Source: CAHJXF01 sp038225855 (lineage in GTDB: Bacteria > Pseudomonadota > Gammaproteobacteria > Burkholderiales > Burkholderiaceae_D). Taken from it: a stretch of 64,000 nucleotides of DNA. The translations under genes were made by a program, and so were the position numbers. Positions 1 to 8,191 of the stretch are shown piece by piece. The DNA is taken from positions 69,167 to 133,166 of the forward strand of contig JBBRQU010000005.1 of assembly GCA_038225855.1 (NCBI GenBank), read 5' to 3'. The first letter of the stretch is position 1, and each line of letters opens with the position of its first letter. The notes under the pieces were generated by a model that worked only from the letters and a program-made list of their open reading frames with translations, was not told where the DNA came from and searched no databases.

Positions 1-677
1 TCGCCGATTTCTACACGGTGTTCGCGCGCACGTCCAACGAGGCGGGTGCGCGCGGCATCAGCGCATTTGTCGTCGACGCGGAGGCGACGGGTCTCTCGGT
101 AAGCAAACGCATCGATGTCATCGCGCCGCATCCGCTGGCGACCTTGCGCTTCGATGCGTGCCGCGTCCCTGCATCGCATCGTCTCGGTGAAGCCGGTGAG
201 GGATTCAAGATCGCAATGCAGACGCTCGACGTCTTTCGCGCCTCGGTCGCGGCCGCTGCGCTCGGCTTCGCGCGACGCGCGCTCGACGAAGCGCTCGCGC
301 ACGCGCGCGGCCGCAAGATGTTCGGGCAAACGCTTGCGGATTTTCAATTGACCCAGGTCGCGCTCGCCGACATGGCGACCGACATCGACGCAGCGGCGCT
401 GCTCACCTATCGTGCAGCATGGCTGCGCGACGTGAAGCGCACACGAGCCACGCGAGAAGCGGCGATGGCCAAGCTGACCGCGACCGAGAATGCGCAGCGC
501 GTGATCGACCGCGCGGTGCAGATGTTCGGCGGCGCAGGCGTCGCAAAGGGGAACATCGTCGAGTCGCTCTATCGCGAGATTCGCGCACTGCGCATCTACG
601 AAGGCGCGAGCGAAGTGCAACGACTCATCATCGGTCGCGAACTGTTGCGCGAAGCGCAGACCTTGCCTGAGACTTGA
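1..677 (+). CDS. Acyl-CoA dehydrogenase, C-terminal part (5' end outside window)
   Basis: Flavoprotein that oxidises the alpha-beta bond of an acyl-CoA thioester, passing electrons to ETF. The reading frame is open from base 3, so the gene is cut by the window edge. About 224 residues are visible, covering the end of the middle beta domain and the C-terminal helical domain. Family marks include the RxxFGQ-like segment RKMFGQ, the FGGAG block near the FAD adenine site, and the closing stretch with YEGASEVQRLIIGREL, in which EGASE holds the usual catalytic-base region. It lies 44 bases before a CoA ligase on the same strand, so the pair probably activates and then desaturates an organic acid. 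Exact chain-length or aromatic specificity cannot be read from this part. Confidence 0.93.
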   Translation, partial: ADFYTVFARTSNEAGARGISAFVVDAEATGLSVSKRIDVIAPHPLATLRFDACRVPASHRLGEAGEGFKIAMQTLDVFRASVAAAALGFARRALDEALAHARGRKMFGQTLADFQLTQVALADMATDIDAAALLTYRAAWLRDVKRTRATREAAMAKLTATENAQRVIDRAVQMFGGAGVAKGNIVESLYREIRALRIYEGASEVQRLIIGRELLREAQTLPET

Positions 678-721
678 GTCCGCGCGCACATGCGGCGTTG
701 CAACCGATCCCGGGGACTGAC

Positions 722-2419
722 ATGAACGGCATCGACAAAGATACTGACCAGGCCTACACGGCACACCTCGACACGTTCGCGGCCGATCACTTGCCGCCGC
801 GCGACCAGTGGCCGGACTTCCGTTTCGAATTACCCGAGCTCCAGTATCCCGAGCGCATCAATTGCGGCGAGCGGTTGCTCGACGCGCAGGTCGAACGCGG
901 ACACGCGCGTCGCCGCGCGGTCGGGGCGATGGTCGGCGGCCGGCCCGTGTTCGCGACCTACGAGCAATTGCTCGCGCAAGTCAATCGCATCGCCAACGCG
1001 CTCGTCAACGACCTGCAACTCGTACCGGGCAACCGCGTGCTCTTGCGTGCGCCCAACAATCCGATGATGGCCGCGTGCTGGCTCGCGGTGATGAAGGCCG
1101 GCCTCGTCGCCGTGCCGACCATGCCGCTGTTGCGTGCCATGGAGCTGAAGCAAATCATCGTCAAGGCGCGCGTCGCCACGGCGCTCTGCGACGCCGCGCT
1201 CGCCGACGAGATCATGCAGTGCCGCAACGCTTCGAGCGAGCACTACGCATCGGGCCTGATGCGCGTCGTGCTCTTCAACGCCGCATGGTCCGCGCGCCAC
1301 GATCACGAGCCGACGCTCGAAGCGATGTGCGCGAAGCAGCCCACCTTCTTCGCGAACATCGACACCGCGCGCGACGATGTGTGCATGCTCGCGTTCACTT
1401 CGGGCACGACCGGCAAACCCAAGGCGACGATGCATTTTCATCGCGACGTGATGGCGATGTGCGACACCTTCTGTCGTCACATCCTCGAGCCCGCACCCGA
1501 CGACCTCTTCATCGGAACGCCGCCGATCGCATTCACGTTCGGACTTGGCGGCCTGCTGTGCTTTCCGCTGTCGGTGGGAGCGTCCACCTTCCTCGTCGAA
1601 CGCGCGACGCCCGATTCGCTGCTCGACACGATTGCCGCCGCGAAGGCGACCATCGTCGTGACCGCACCGACCTTCTATCGGCAGATGGCGCTGCTGCTGC
1701 AAGCGGGCGTGCGTCGCGGCGCCGCGCAGTCGCTCGTGAAGTCCTTGTCCGCAGGCGAGGCGCTGCCCGACGCCACGCGTCAGTCGTGGAAGAGCGTGAC
1801 CGGCATCGAGATGATCGACGGCATCGGCGGCACCGAAGTCATGCACATCTACATCTCGGCCGCGGGAGCGGACGTAAGGCGCGGCGCGATCGGCAAGGCG
1901 GTACCCGGATACGAGGCGATTATCGTCGACGACGACATGAACCCGTTGCCGCCCGGCTGCATCGGCAAGCTCGCCCTGAAGGGTCCCACCGGCTGCCGCT
2001 ATCTCGCCGACGAGCGCCAGAAGAACTACGTGAGGAACGGCTGGAACCTGCCCGGCGACGCCTTCACGATGGACGAGGACGGCTACTTCTTCTATCAGGC
2101 GCGCACCGACGACATGATCGTCTCGGCGGGCTACAACATCGCAGGCCCCGAAGTCGAGGCCGCGATGCTGCAGCATGATGCCGTGGCCGAATGCGGTGTC
2201 GTCGGCGTACCCGACGACACGCGCGGCCAACTGATCAAGGCCTTCGTCGTGTTGAAGCCGGGCCGCATGGCTAGCCACGAGCTCGTGATCGAATTGCAGA
2301 CCTTCGTGAAGTCATCGATCGCGCCTTACAAGTACCCGCGTCAGATCGAGTTCGTCGAGGTCCTGCCGCGCACCGAGACCGGCAAGCTGCAGCGCTTCCG
2401 GCTGCGCGATCATCCCTAG
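722..2419 (+). CDS. AMP-dependent CoA ligase, benzoate/2-aminobenzoate-CoA ligase-like
   Basis: Predicted to adenylate a carboxylic acid and transfer it to CoA. The 565-residue protein has the P-loop-like A3 motif TSGTTGKPK near residue 226, a GGTE segment in the A5 region, and the C-terminal hinge and lysine block ending RTETGKLQRFRLR. The histidine-rich HFHRD following A3 and the N-terminal block around residues 30-45 resemble the benzoate and anthranilate CoA ligase subgroup rather than FadD. I chose ATG at 722, behind a GGGGA sequence; a TTG at 674 overlapping the preceding stop is an alternative. It is likely co-transcribed with the upstream acyl-CoA dehydrogenase. The substrate is inferred from subgroup only. 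Confidence 0.88.
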   Translation: MNGIDKDTDQAYTAHLDTFAADHLPPRDQWPDFRFELPELQYPERINCGERLLDAQVERGHARRRAVGAMVGGRPVFATYEQLLAQVNRIANALVNDLQLVPGNRVLLRAPNNPMMAACWLAVMKAGLVAVPTMPLLRAMELKQIIVKARVATALCDAALADEIMQCRNASSEHYASGLMRVVLFNAAWSARHDHEPTLEAMCAKQPTFFANIDTARDDVCMLAFTSGTTGKPKATMHFHRDVMAMCDTFCRHILEPAPDDLFIGTPPIAFTFGLGGLLCFPLSVGASTFLVERATPDSLLDTIAAAKATIVVTAPTFYRQMALLLQAGVRRGAAQSLVKSLSAGEALPDATRQSWKSVTGIEMIDGIGGTEVMHIYISAAGADVRRGAIGKAVPGYEAIIVDDDMNPLPPGCIGKLALKGPTGCRYLADERQKNYVRNGWNLPGDAFTMDEDGYFFYQARTDDMIVSAGYNIAGPEVEAAMLQHDAVAECGVVGVPDDTRGQLIKAFVVLKPGRMASHELVIELQTFVKSSIAPYKYPRQIEFVEVLPRTETGKLQRFRLRDHP

Positions 2420-4065
2420 CCGACCGCGTTGACATTCGAGAGCGCGCGACGCCAATGGATCGCAGGCGTCACGAACGCCAGCACCGTCAGACCCCCGGCT
2501 ATCAGCAAGAAGCCGCCGACCGCCGCGCCCGCCGCCCCGGACCACAGCAGAAACTGAATCGCTTCCACCAGGGCGAAGAGGCCTCGCCCGCGATGCCGGC
2601 GCTGAAAGTCGCTGCGCTTGCCAGACGTTGGAACCGCCGCTGCGAGTATCGCGGCGCTCGCGCACGCGAGCACGCCGAACACCCATACCAGCGCAGCGTC
2701 GAAAACGGCGTCGTCGACCGCGCGCCGCATCGTTCCGATGGCGATCATCGTGACGATCGCCATCGGCGGCAGCGTGGCCGCGACGAGCTTGGACCACAGG
2801 ATCAGTGCGCGAGATTTCGGACTGCCCGCGAGCAGATCGGCAGCGTCTTCGGCCGACACCGTCAACCACGCGAGCGACGCTGCGAGCGTGCCCGCGAGAC
2901 CGACCACGCCGGCCGCCGCGGCAGGGCCGCTCCACGACATGCGACCCCCATCGCGCGTGAACGCGACGAACAAGAGCGGCAGCAGATAGAGAAGCTGCAG
3001 AAGAATCTGCGACAACAGTTGCGGCGCGCGCAGGATCAGGCGCCACTCTTTTTGCACCAGCGTCACGAACAAGCCGCGCGAAAAACCACGCGCAATGCGA
3101 CGGTCGACCCTGGCTCGCGCTGGCGCAACCACGCGTGCATCGGCCTCGGGCGTCTGCGCCACTTCAAAGAAACGCCTGCGCGCAAACCACAGCGCGGTGA
3201 CGAACGGGCCGATGCTTGCCGGCGCGAACGCGAGCCACGCCCACGGATCGCCCGCTGCGATATGCGACGCGAACGCGATCGGGCCGATCCCCGCATCCGA
3301 GCCGATCGCGCCCATCAACCACGACATCCAGCGGCGCCGCGCGCCATCGGGGAAGAAATTCTGCGCTTGCGAGATCAGATAGAACGACGCGCCGACCAGC
3401 GCCGAAAAGATCTGAAGGCCGACGCGCGCGCGGCGCACGCCGATCATGCGCACCAGCGCGCCGGTCAGCGCGAGCGCGATCGCGGTGGTCATCGTCGCCA
3501 TCAGCGGCACGAGCGGATAGAGCCGCGCCATCCACCAATGCCCCGTCGCGACGCCGACATTGGCGATCGGGTAGATGAAGATCGCGAACATCATCGTCAC
3601 CGCGGCGACGACCGTGATCGCACGGATCGCGAGGATCAGCATCGGCGAGATCGGCGCGGCCAGCAGCAGATCGAGATCGCGGCGTTCGTGGAACGCGGAC
3701 ACGATGCGCGACATCGCGGCCGACAGCATCAGCGTGAACAGCAACAGCATCACGACGACCGCGGACATGCGTTGCGGGAGAGTGTCGCTCCACTGTCGCG
3801 GCAGTGCGAGTGTGATCAGGCCGACCGCGTGAAGAAACACCGCCGCCAGAACGATGTTGAAGATGAAACGCTTGCGGCCGATGGGCTTGTACGGCTTCGC
3901 GCGTTGGCCTGCGTCACTGTCAGCGCTGGCGCCGCGGCCGCGCGAGACGCCTGCGAAGCCGCGAATCGTGAGACGCCATTCGTGACGGACCAGCACCCAC
4001 CAGAGCGCAGGCCGGCGCGCCGGCAAGCTCGCGCCCGGGCCTGGATCGAACGCGAGCGTGCTCAC
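2416..4065 (-). CDS. ABC-2 type exporter permease, polytopic membrane protein
   Basis: Large hydrophobic protein of 549 residues with many predicted membrane spans, consistent with the membrane half of an ABC-2 type exporter. No catalytic motif is expected. Its start overlaps the stop of the upstream ATPase gene by four bases (ATGA), so the two are translationally coupled. Its 3' end overlaps the end of the convergent CoA ligase by four bases. A cytoplasmic Arg/Pro-rich segment separates the first and second halves. The transported substrate is not evident; the neighbouring LytS/LytTR pair, divergently transcribed, could regulate it, as is common for exporters next to LytTR systems, but nothing in the sequence proves this. 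Confidence 0.85.
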   Translation of the reverse strand: MSTLAFDPGPGASLPARRPALWWVLVRHEWRLTIRGFAGVSRGRGASADSDAGQRAKPYKPIGRKRFIFNIVLAAVFLHAVGLITLALPRQWSDTLPQRMSAVVVMLLLFTLMLSAAMSRIVSAFHERRDLDLLLAAPISPMLILAIRAITVVAAVTMMFAIFIYPIANVGVATGHWWMARLYPLVPLMATMTTAIALALTGALVRMIGVRRARVGLQIFSALVGASFYLISQAQNFFPDGARRRWMSWLMGAIGSDAGIGPIAFASHIAAGDPWAWLAFAPASIGPFVTALWFARRRFFEVAQTPEADARVVAPARARVDRRIARGFSRGLFVTLVQKEWRLILRAPQLLSQILLQLLYLLPLLFVAFTRDGGRMSWSGPAAAAGVVGLAGTLAASLAWLTVSAEDAADLLAGSPKSRALILWSKLVAATLPPMAIVTMIAIGTMRRAVDDAVFDAALVWVFGVLACASAAILAAAVPTSGKRSDFQRRHRGRGLFALVEAIQFLLWSGAAGAAVGGFLLIAGGLTVLAFVTPAIHWRRALSNVNAVG

Positions 4066-4871
4066 TCGCGGCTACCGTTGACACCGCCGTTGACGCCGCT
4101 CGCAGCCGGCGCGGAGACGAGTTCGAGGAACACGTCTTCGAGCGTCGCCGCGCTGCCGCCGCTCGCGTGCGCGCGCAACTCGGCGAGCGTGCCTTCGGCG
4201 ATCAGTTGTCCTCTACGAATCACGCCGATGCGTTCGGCCATGCGCTCGGCCACGTCGAGAATGTGCGTCGTCAGGATCACCGAGCCGCCCGCCTCGACAT
4301 GTGCGTTGAGCAGATTCTTCGCCAGGCGCGCGGCCTCGGCGTCCAGTCCCGTCAGCGGCTCGTCGAGAATCAAGAGGCGCGGCAACCGGATCAATGCGCC
4401 CGCGAGCACGAGCTTCTGCCGCATGCCGCGCGAGAAGGTCTCGCAGCGCTGCATCGCATGCGGCATCAAGCCCAATAATTCAAGCAGACGCGTCGCTTCG
4501 CCTCGGGCCTGTACGGGTTCGACGTCCCACAGCGCCGCGATCAGCTCGAGGTATTCGATCGGCGTCAGCTTGTCGTAGAGCATCGGCTCGTCGGGCACGT
4601 AAGCCACGACGCGCTTGGCGTCGCGTGGCTTCTCTCGCAGATCGACGCCGAAGATTTCGATGGTCCCTGCGTCGGGCGCGAGCAGGCCGGCGATCATGCG
4701 CAGCGTGGTGGTCTTGCCTGCGCCATTGGGCCCGAGCAGCGCGTAGAGCTCGCCGGCCGCAACGGCTATCGAAAGACCGTCGACCGCGGCTCGATCCGAA
4801 CCGGGGAAGCGCTTGACGAGCCGCTGGATGAGAAGAGCCGAAGTCATGGGCCGCGATTCTAGACGCGACAT
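4062..4871 (-). CDS. ABC exporter ATP-binding protein
   Basis: Nucleotide-binding subunit of an ABC-2 type exporter. Visible motifs are the Walker A GPNGAGKTT, a signature in FSRGMRQKL, Walker B LLILDEPLTGLD, and an H-loop histidine in LTTHILD. The protein is 269 residues from the first ATG; an internal ATG at 4847 (protein beginning MTSALLIQ) is an equally plausible start because neither has a clear Shine-Dalgarno sequence. It overlaps the permease gene downstream by four bases. The 96-base gap to the divergent sensor kinase gene should contain both promoters. The substrate is unknown. Confidence 0.92.
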   Translation of the reverse strand: MSRLESRPMTSALLIQRLVKRFPGSDRAAVDGLSIAVAAGELYALLGPNGAGKTTTLRMIAGLLAPDAGTIEIFGVDLREKPRDAKRVVAYVPDEPMLYDKLTPIEYLELIAALWDVEPVQARGEATRLLELLGLMPHAMQRCETFSRGMRQKLVLAGALIRLPRLLILDEPLTGLDAEAARLAKNLLNAHVEAGGSVILTTHILDVAERMAERIGVIRRGQLIAEGTLAELRAHASGGSAATLEDVFLELVSAPAASGVNGGVNGSRE

Positions 4872-4967
4872 GACATGCAGACAGGGCGCGTGCGATCCAC
4901 GGCGTCAATCCCGCGTTTCATCGCGCCTACGCTGGCGTCGGCCGCGCGAGTTCCCTAAGCTTGGCGC

Positions 4968-6125
4968 ATGGCTACACACACGCCCCCGCGCGCGCCAGCG
5001 CGCACATCCACTCCCTCTGACGCAGCCGCCCATTCGACGCTGCCTCCTGCGGCCTCCGAACCACCCGTCGCAGCGACTCGATCCCCGTCTCTCTTCACCG
5101 GCCTTTCGATCACGCGCGTCGGCTGGGTGACGATGATCGCGGTGCTGGTGGCGGGGTCGATGGTGTGGTTCTTCGACAACGAGTTCCTCGACCTGCTGGT
5201 ATCGATGCTGTGCGTCGGCTACACGACGATGATCCTGTTCACGATGGCCGGCAACCTGGCGATCGTGCGACGCGGCCGCATACCGCGCGAAGCCGCGCAG
5301 ATCGTCGCGGTGATCGCCGGCTCGGCGCTCGGCACGGTCCTCACGGGCATCGTCAAGGGCCGTGCCATCGAGACCATGTTGACTGAGCGCCTTGCCGGTT
5401 TCGTTGCGACCACCGGCTTAGGGATCGGCTTCGGTTGCGTGGTCGTCACCGTCTACTTCTATCGCGAGCAGAGCGCACGCGCGCGCGCCGAGATGGCGCG
5501 CATCAAGGCCGAGGTCGATGCGGCCCGCGCACGTGAAGAAAAGCAGATGCTGTCGGCGCGACTGCAACTGCTGCAGGCGCAGGTCGAGCCGCATTTCCTC
5601 TTCAACACGCTCGCCAACGTGCAGCACCTGACCGACACCGATCCGGCGCTCGCGTCGCAGATGCTGGGCAGTCTGATCCGCTATCTGCGCGCCGCATTGC
5701 CGCGCATGCGCGAGCAGGCGAGCACGCTTGCGCGCGAGATCGAGATGGTGCGCGCCTACCTCGAGATCCAGCGCGTGCGCATGGGCGATCGCCTGCAGTT
5801 CGACATCGACGTACCTGATGCCTTGCTCGCCGACGCCATGCCGCCGATGATGCTGATCTCGCTGGTCGAGAACGCCGTCAAGCACGGCATCGATCCCTTG
5901 CCCGAGGGCGGTCGCATACGCGTGACCGCCATCGGCACGCCGATCGGCATGCGCGTCTCGGTGATCGATACGGGTGCGGGTCTCTCGGAGCACATGGGGA
6001 TCGGCATCGGCCTGGGCAATATCCGCGAGCGACTCGCGACGCTCCATGGCCATGCAGCGCGCCTCGATCTGACCGAGAATGCGCCGCACGGCGTGAGCGC
6101 GTCGATCGAGGTGCCGGCTGCCTGA
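4968..6125 (+). CDS. LytS/AlgZ-family sensor histidine kinase
   Basis: Membrane-bound sensor of 385 residues. A Pro/Thr-rich cytoplasmic N-terminus is followed by about four membrane segments up to residue 165, a short charged coiled-coil-like linker rich in Arg/Ala/Glu, and a His_kinase domain with the phospho-acceptor in QVEPHFLFN (His209). The ATPase domain shows an N-box in LVENAVKHGI and glycine-rich boxes in DTGAG and GIGLGNIRERL. This is the five- or four-TM LytS/AlgZ architecture. It sits 25 bases upstream of a LytTR response regulator and forms a clear two-component pair with it. The signal is unknown; no periplasmic sensor domain is visible. Confidence 0.93.
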   Translation: MATHTPPRAPARTSTPSDAAAHSTLPPAASEPPVAATRSPSLFTGLSITRVGWVTMIAVLVAGSMVWFFDNEFLDLLVSMLCVGYTTMILFTMAGNLAIVRRGRIPREAAQIVAVIAGSALGTVLTGIVKGRAIETMLTERLAGFVATTGLGIGFGCVVVTVYFYREQSARARAEMARIKAEVDAARAREEKQMLSARLQLLQAQVEPHFLFNTLANVQHLTDTDPALASQMLGSLIRYLRAALPRMREQASTLAREIEMVRAYLEIQRVRMGDRLQFDIDVPDALLADAMPPMMLISLVENAVKHGIDPLPEGGRIRVTAIGTPIGMRVSVIDTGAGLSEHMGIGIGLGNIRERLATLHGHAARLDLTENAPHGVSASIEVPAA

Positions 6126-6150
6126 ATCGTTCGTCGAGGGGAGACAAGAC

Positions 6151-6978
6151 ATGCCGACCGCACTGATCGCCGACGACGAACCGCTGTTGCGTTCGCAGTT
6201 GCGCACGAGACTCGCGACGCTCTGGCCCGAACTGGTCATCAGCGAAGCGAGCAATGGCCTCGAAGCGCTTGCCGCCTTCGATCGCGGCGTCGACGGCGAC
6301 GTCGACCGCGATCCTGACCACGAGGCGCCCGACCTGTGTTTTCTCGACATCCACATGCCGGGCCTGTCGGGTCTCGAAGTTGCGCGGCGCATGAGAGAAA
6401 CTGCGGGCGGCACCGTCGAGCGCACCCCGCATCTGGTCTTCATCACCGCATTCGATCAGCATGCCGTCGAAGCCTTCGAGCACGGCGCGATCGACTACGT
6501 GCTCAAGCCCTTCGACACCGAACGTCTCGCCGAAACCGTCGAGCGCTTGAAGCAAAGGCTGGCGAGCGGCACCGCGCCGTCAGCGTCAGGCGAGTCCGAT
6601 GCATTGACTCTCCTGGCCGCAAAACTCGCGAGGCTGCAACCCGCGCGGCGCGCCACGCTGCAATGGATCAAGGCGAGCGTCGGCAGCACGGTGCGCCTGA
6701 TTCCGGTCGAAGACGTGCAGTATTTTCATGCCGACGACAAATACACGCGCGTCATGACGACCGACGGCGAGTCTCTGATCAGGAAGCCGATCAAGGAGCT
6801 CGTCGCCGAGCTCGACCCGTTGCGCTTCTGGCAGATCCATCGTGCGACCATCGTCAACACGCATGCGATTGCGGGCGTGGTGCGCGGACAGAAAGACAGC
6901 GCCGATTTGAAGTTGAAGGGCCGGCCCGAGACCTTGACCGTGAGCCGCGCGTATTTGCATTTGTTTAGGCAGATGTAG
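6151..6978 (+). CDS. LytTR-family response regulator (AlgR/LytR type)
   Basis: DNA-binding response regulator of 275 residues, partner of the upstream kinase. The receiver domain has the acidic pair in ADDEP, the phospho-acceptor in FLDIHMPG (Asp66), Thr in FITAF and Lys in YVLKPFD. It carries an acidic insertion (roughly residues 50-60) between beta-2 and beta-3. The C-terminal LytTR domain occupies about residues 170-275, with the DKYTRV and RxHRATIVN-like blocks typical of that beta-fold DNA-binding domain. A purine-rich GAGGGGAGAC sequence precedes the ATG. Targets probably include the adjacent ABC exporter, which is inference. Confidence 0.94.
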   Translation: MPTALIADDEPLLRSQLRTRLATLWPELVISEASNGLEALAAFDRGVDGDVDRDPDHEAPDLCFLDIHMPGLSGLEVARRMRETAGGTVERTPHLVFITAFDQHAVEAFEHGAIDYVLKPFDTERLAETVERLKQRLASGTAPSASGESDALTLLAAKLARLQPARRATLQWIKASVGSTVRLIPVEDVQYFHADDKYTRVMTTDGESLIRKPIKELVAELDPLRFWQIHRATIVNTHAIAGVVRGQKDSADLKLKGRPETLTVSRAYLHLFRQM

Positions 6979-6980
6979 CC

Positions 6981-7070
6981 CCGCGTCTTCCCGGCGAGGG
7001 CCGGAACCCAAGTTTCGGCTCATGTGCGACAGTCAGGCAACTTGGACCCGGGCCTTCGCCGGGGCGACGG
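6981..7070. repeat. Interspersed palindromic repeat, family B
   Basis: Two arms, CTTCCCGGCGAGGGCCGGAA and CTTGGACCCGGGCCTTCGCC with flanks, face each other as an inverted repeat around a variable centre, each arm itself forming a small hairpin. The same arms recur at 19635-19812. The element fills the space between the LytTR gene and the next gene. No gene is visible inside it. Confidence 0.7.
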
Positions 7071-7129
7071 CTTCAGCATCCACACGCGTATAGGAATGAC
7101 GCTGCCGCTGCGTTCGTGATGCCAAGCGC

Positions 7130-7579
7130 TTACAGCAACGCGAACGTTCCCACCGCAGACGCAACGATCGCATTCGGATCGACTTTCGCGTCGTTCTCAA
7201 ATTCGGCATCGAGAGGCCGTGCGCGCATCGTCACGCGCGCGAATGCCATGGTGCGGCCGAGGCGTTCGACCCGTGCTTCCGCGATCACGTCCGCATTCGC
7301 GACCGCGCGCATGAATGTGGTGTGCAGATCGATCGTCGCCATCGGCCGATATCCGCCCGAGGCCGATGCGATCGCGAACACCATCGCGGTGTCCGCAAGC
7401 GCCGAGATCGCCTGCCCGCTGACGATGCCGCCCTGACGACACAGGTCGTCGTGAAAGCGCATGCACAGGATCGCGCTTTGGCCTTCGACCTTCTCCACCG
7501 TCAGATCGAGTGCGCGCACCCACACGGCGAAGTTGTCGGAGAGCACGCGGTTTGCGACCTCGACGTTCCATGCATCCAC
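7130..7579 (-). CDS. PaaI/hotdog-fold acyl-CoA thioesterase
   Basis: Hotdog-fold protein of 149 residues. The HDDLCRQGGIVSGQAISALADTAM region matches the PaaI thioesterase core, in which the residue after the glycine-rich turn and the Asp of the ALADTA helix line the active site, followed by TIDLHTTFMR for the partner beta strand. It likely hydrolyses an acyl- or aryl-CoA thioester in the cytoplasm. I chose GTG at 7579 because GAGGAG lies seven to twelve bases upstream; an in-frame ATG at 7654 would add 25 residues that look unlike the family. It is divergent from the DPBB lipoprotein gene with a 108-base shared promoter region. Confidence 0.85.
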   Translation of the reverse strand: MDAWNVEVANRVLSDNFAVWVRALDLTVEKVEGQSAILCMRFHDDLCRQGGIVSGQAISALADTAMVFAIASASGGYRPMATIDLHTTFMRAVANADVIAEARVERLGRTMAFARVTMRARPLDAEFENDAKVDPNAIVASAVGTFALL

Positions 7580-7687
7580 TGATCGCTCCTCGTCTCGCTC
7601 GATGGTTTGCAATGCTTCGGGCTGGCGGTGGTCAATCACGAGCAGGCCACCCACTGCTATCGTTCCGGCCCGTCAGGAGACACCATC

Positions 7688-8185
7688 ATGCGATCGAACT
7701 GCATCCCCATTCGTTGCGCCGGCATCGCGATCGTCGCATGCGCGGCCTTCCTGCCTTGGTCGGCACACGGCGCATCGCCATCATCGGAGGTGGCCGAACG
7801 CCAACCATCGAGAGCGAAAGGCGTGAGCAAGACCGACAGCTCGACGCAGCGTCGCGGCCTTGCGTCGTATTACTCGAAACATCTCGCCGGAAACAAGACC
7901 AGCAGCGGTCAGCGCTACGATCCCGATGCGTTGACGGCCGCGCATCGCAGTCTTCCGATGGGCACGAAGGTCAAGGTCGTCAATCCCAGGAACGACAAGA
8001 GCGTGGTCGTGACCGTCAACGATCGCGGGCCGGTGCCGAAGAACCGCATGATCGATCTTTCGAACGCGGCCGCGAAGGAGATCGGCATGACCAAGGCCGG
8101 CGTGACCAAGGTCGAAACCGAAGTCGTGGGCAAGACCGAGCTGCCGAACACCGGTGGCGCGAAAGCCGGCGCTGACAAACCCTGA
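7688..8185 (+). CDS. rlpA: RlpA-like DPBB-domain protein (septal ring lipoprotein family)
   Basis: Exported protein of 165 residues with an N-terminal signal peptide ending near WSAHGA, and a double-psi beta-barrel domain at about residues 55-150. The domain shows GLASYYSKHLAGNKTSSGQ, the AHRSLPMGT strand and the VNDRGP turn carrying the catalytic-type Asp of RlpA lytic transglycosylases and expansins. It lacks a C-terminal SPOR domain, so it is a short RlpA-like member acting on peptidoglycan or otherwise in the periplasm. The start at 7688 has AGGAG upstream. Signal peptidase I processing is more likely than lipidation because no lipobox cysteine follows the hydrophobic core (a Cys is present within it). 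Confidence 0.86.
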   Translation: MRSNCIPIRCAGIAIVACAAFLPWSAHGASPSSEVAERQPSRAKGVSKTDSSTQRRGLASYYSKHLAGNKTSSGQRYDPDALTAAHRSLPMGTKVKVVNPRNDKSVVVTVNDRGPVPKNRMIDLSNAAAKEIGMTKAGVTKVETEVVGKTELPNTGGAKAGADKP

Positions 8186-8191
8186 AAGCGG

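Noticed and set aside
2455..4578. A plus-strand frame of 707 codons
   Set aside because: Arg/His/Gln-rich composition typical of an antisense shadow in GC-rich DNA; the minus-strand exporter genes have clear motifs.
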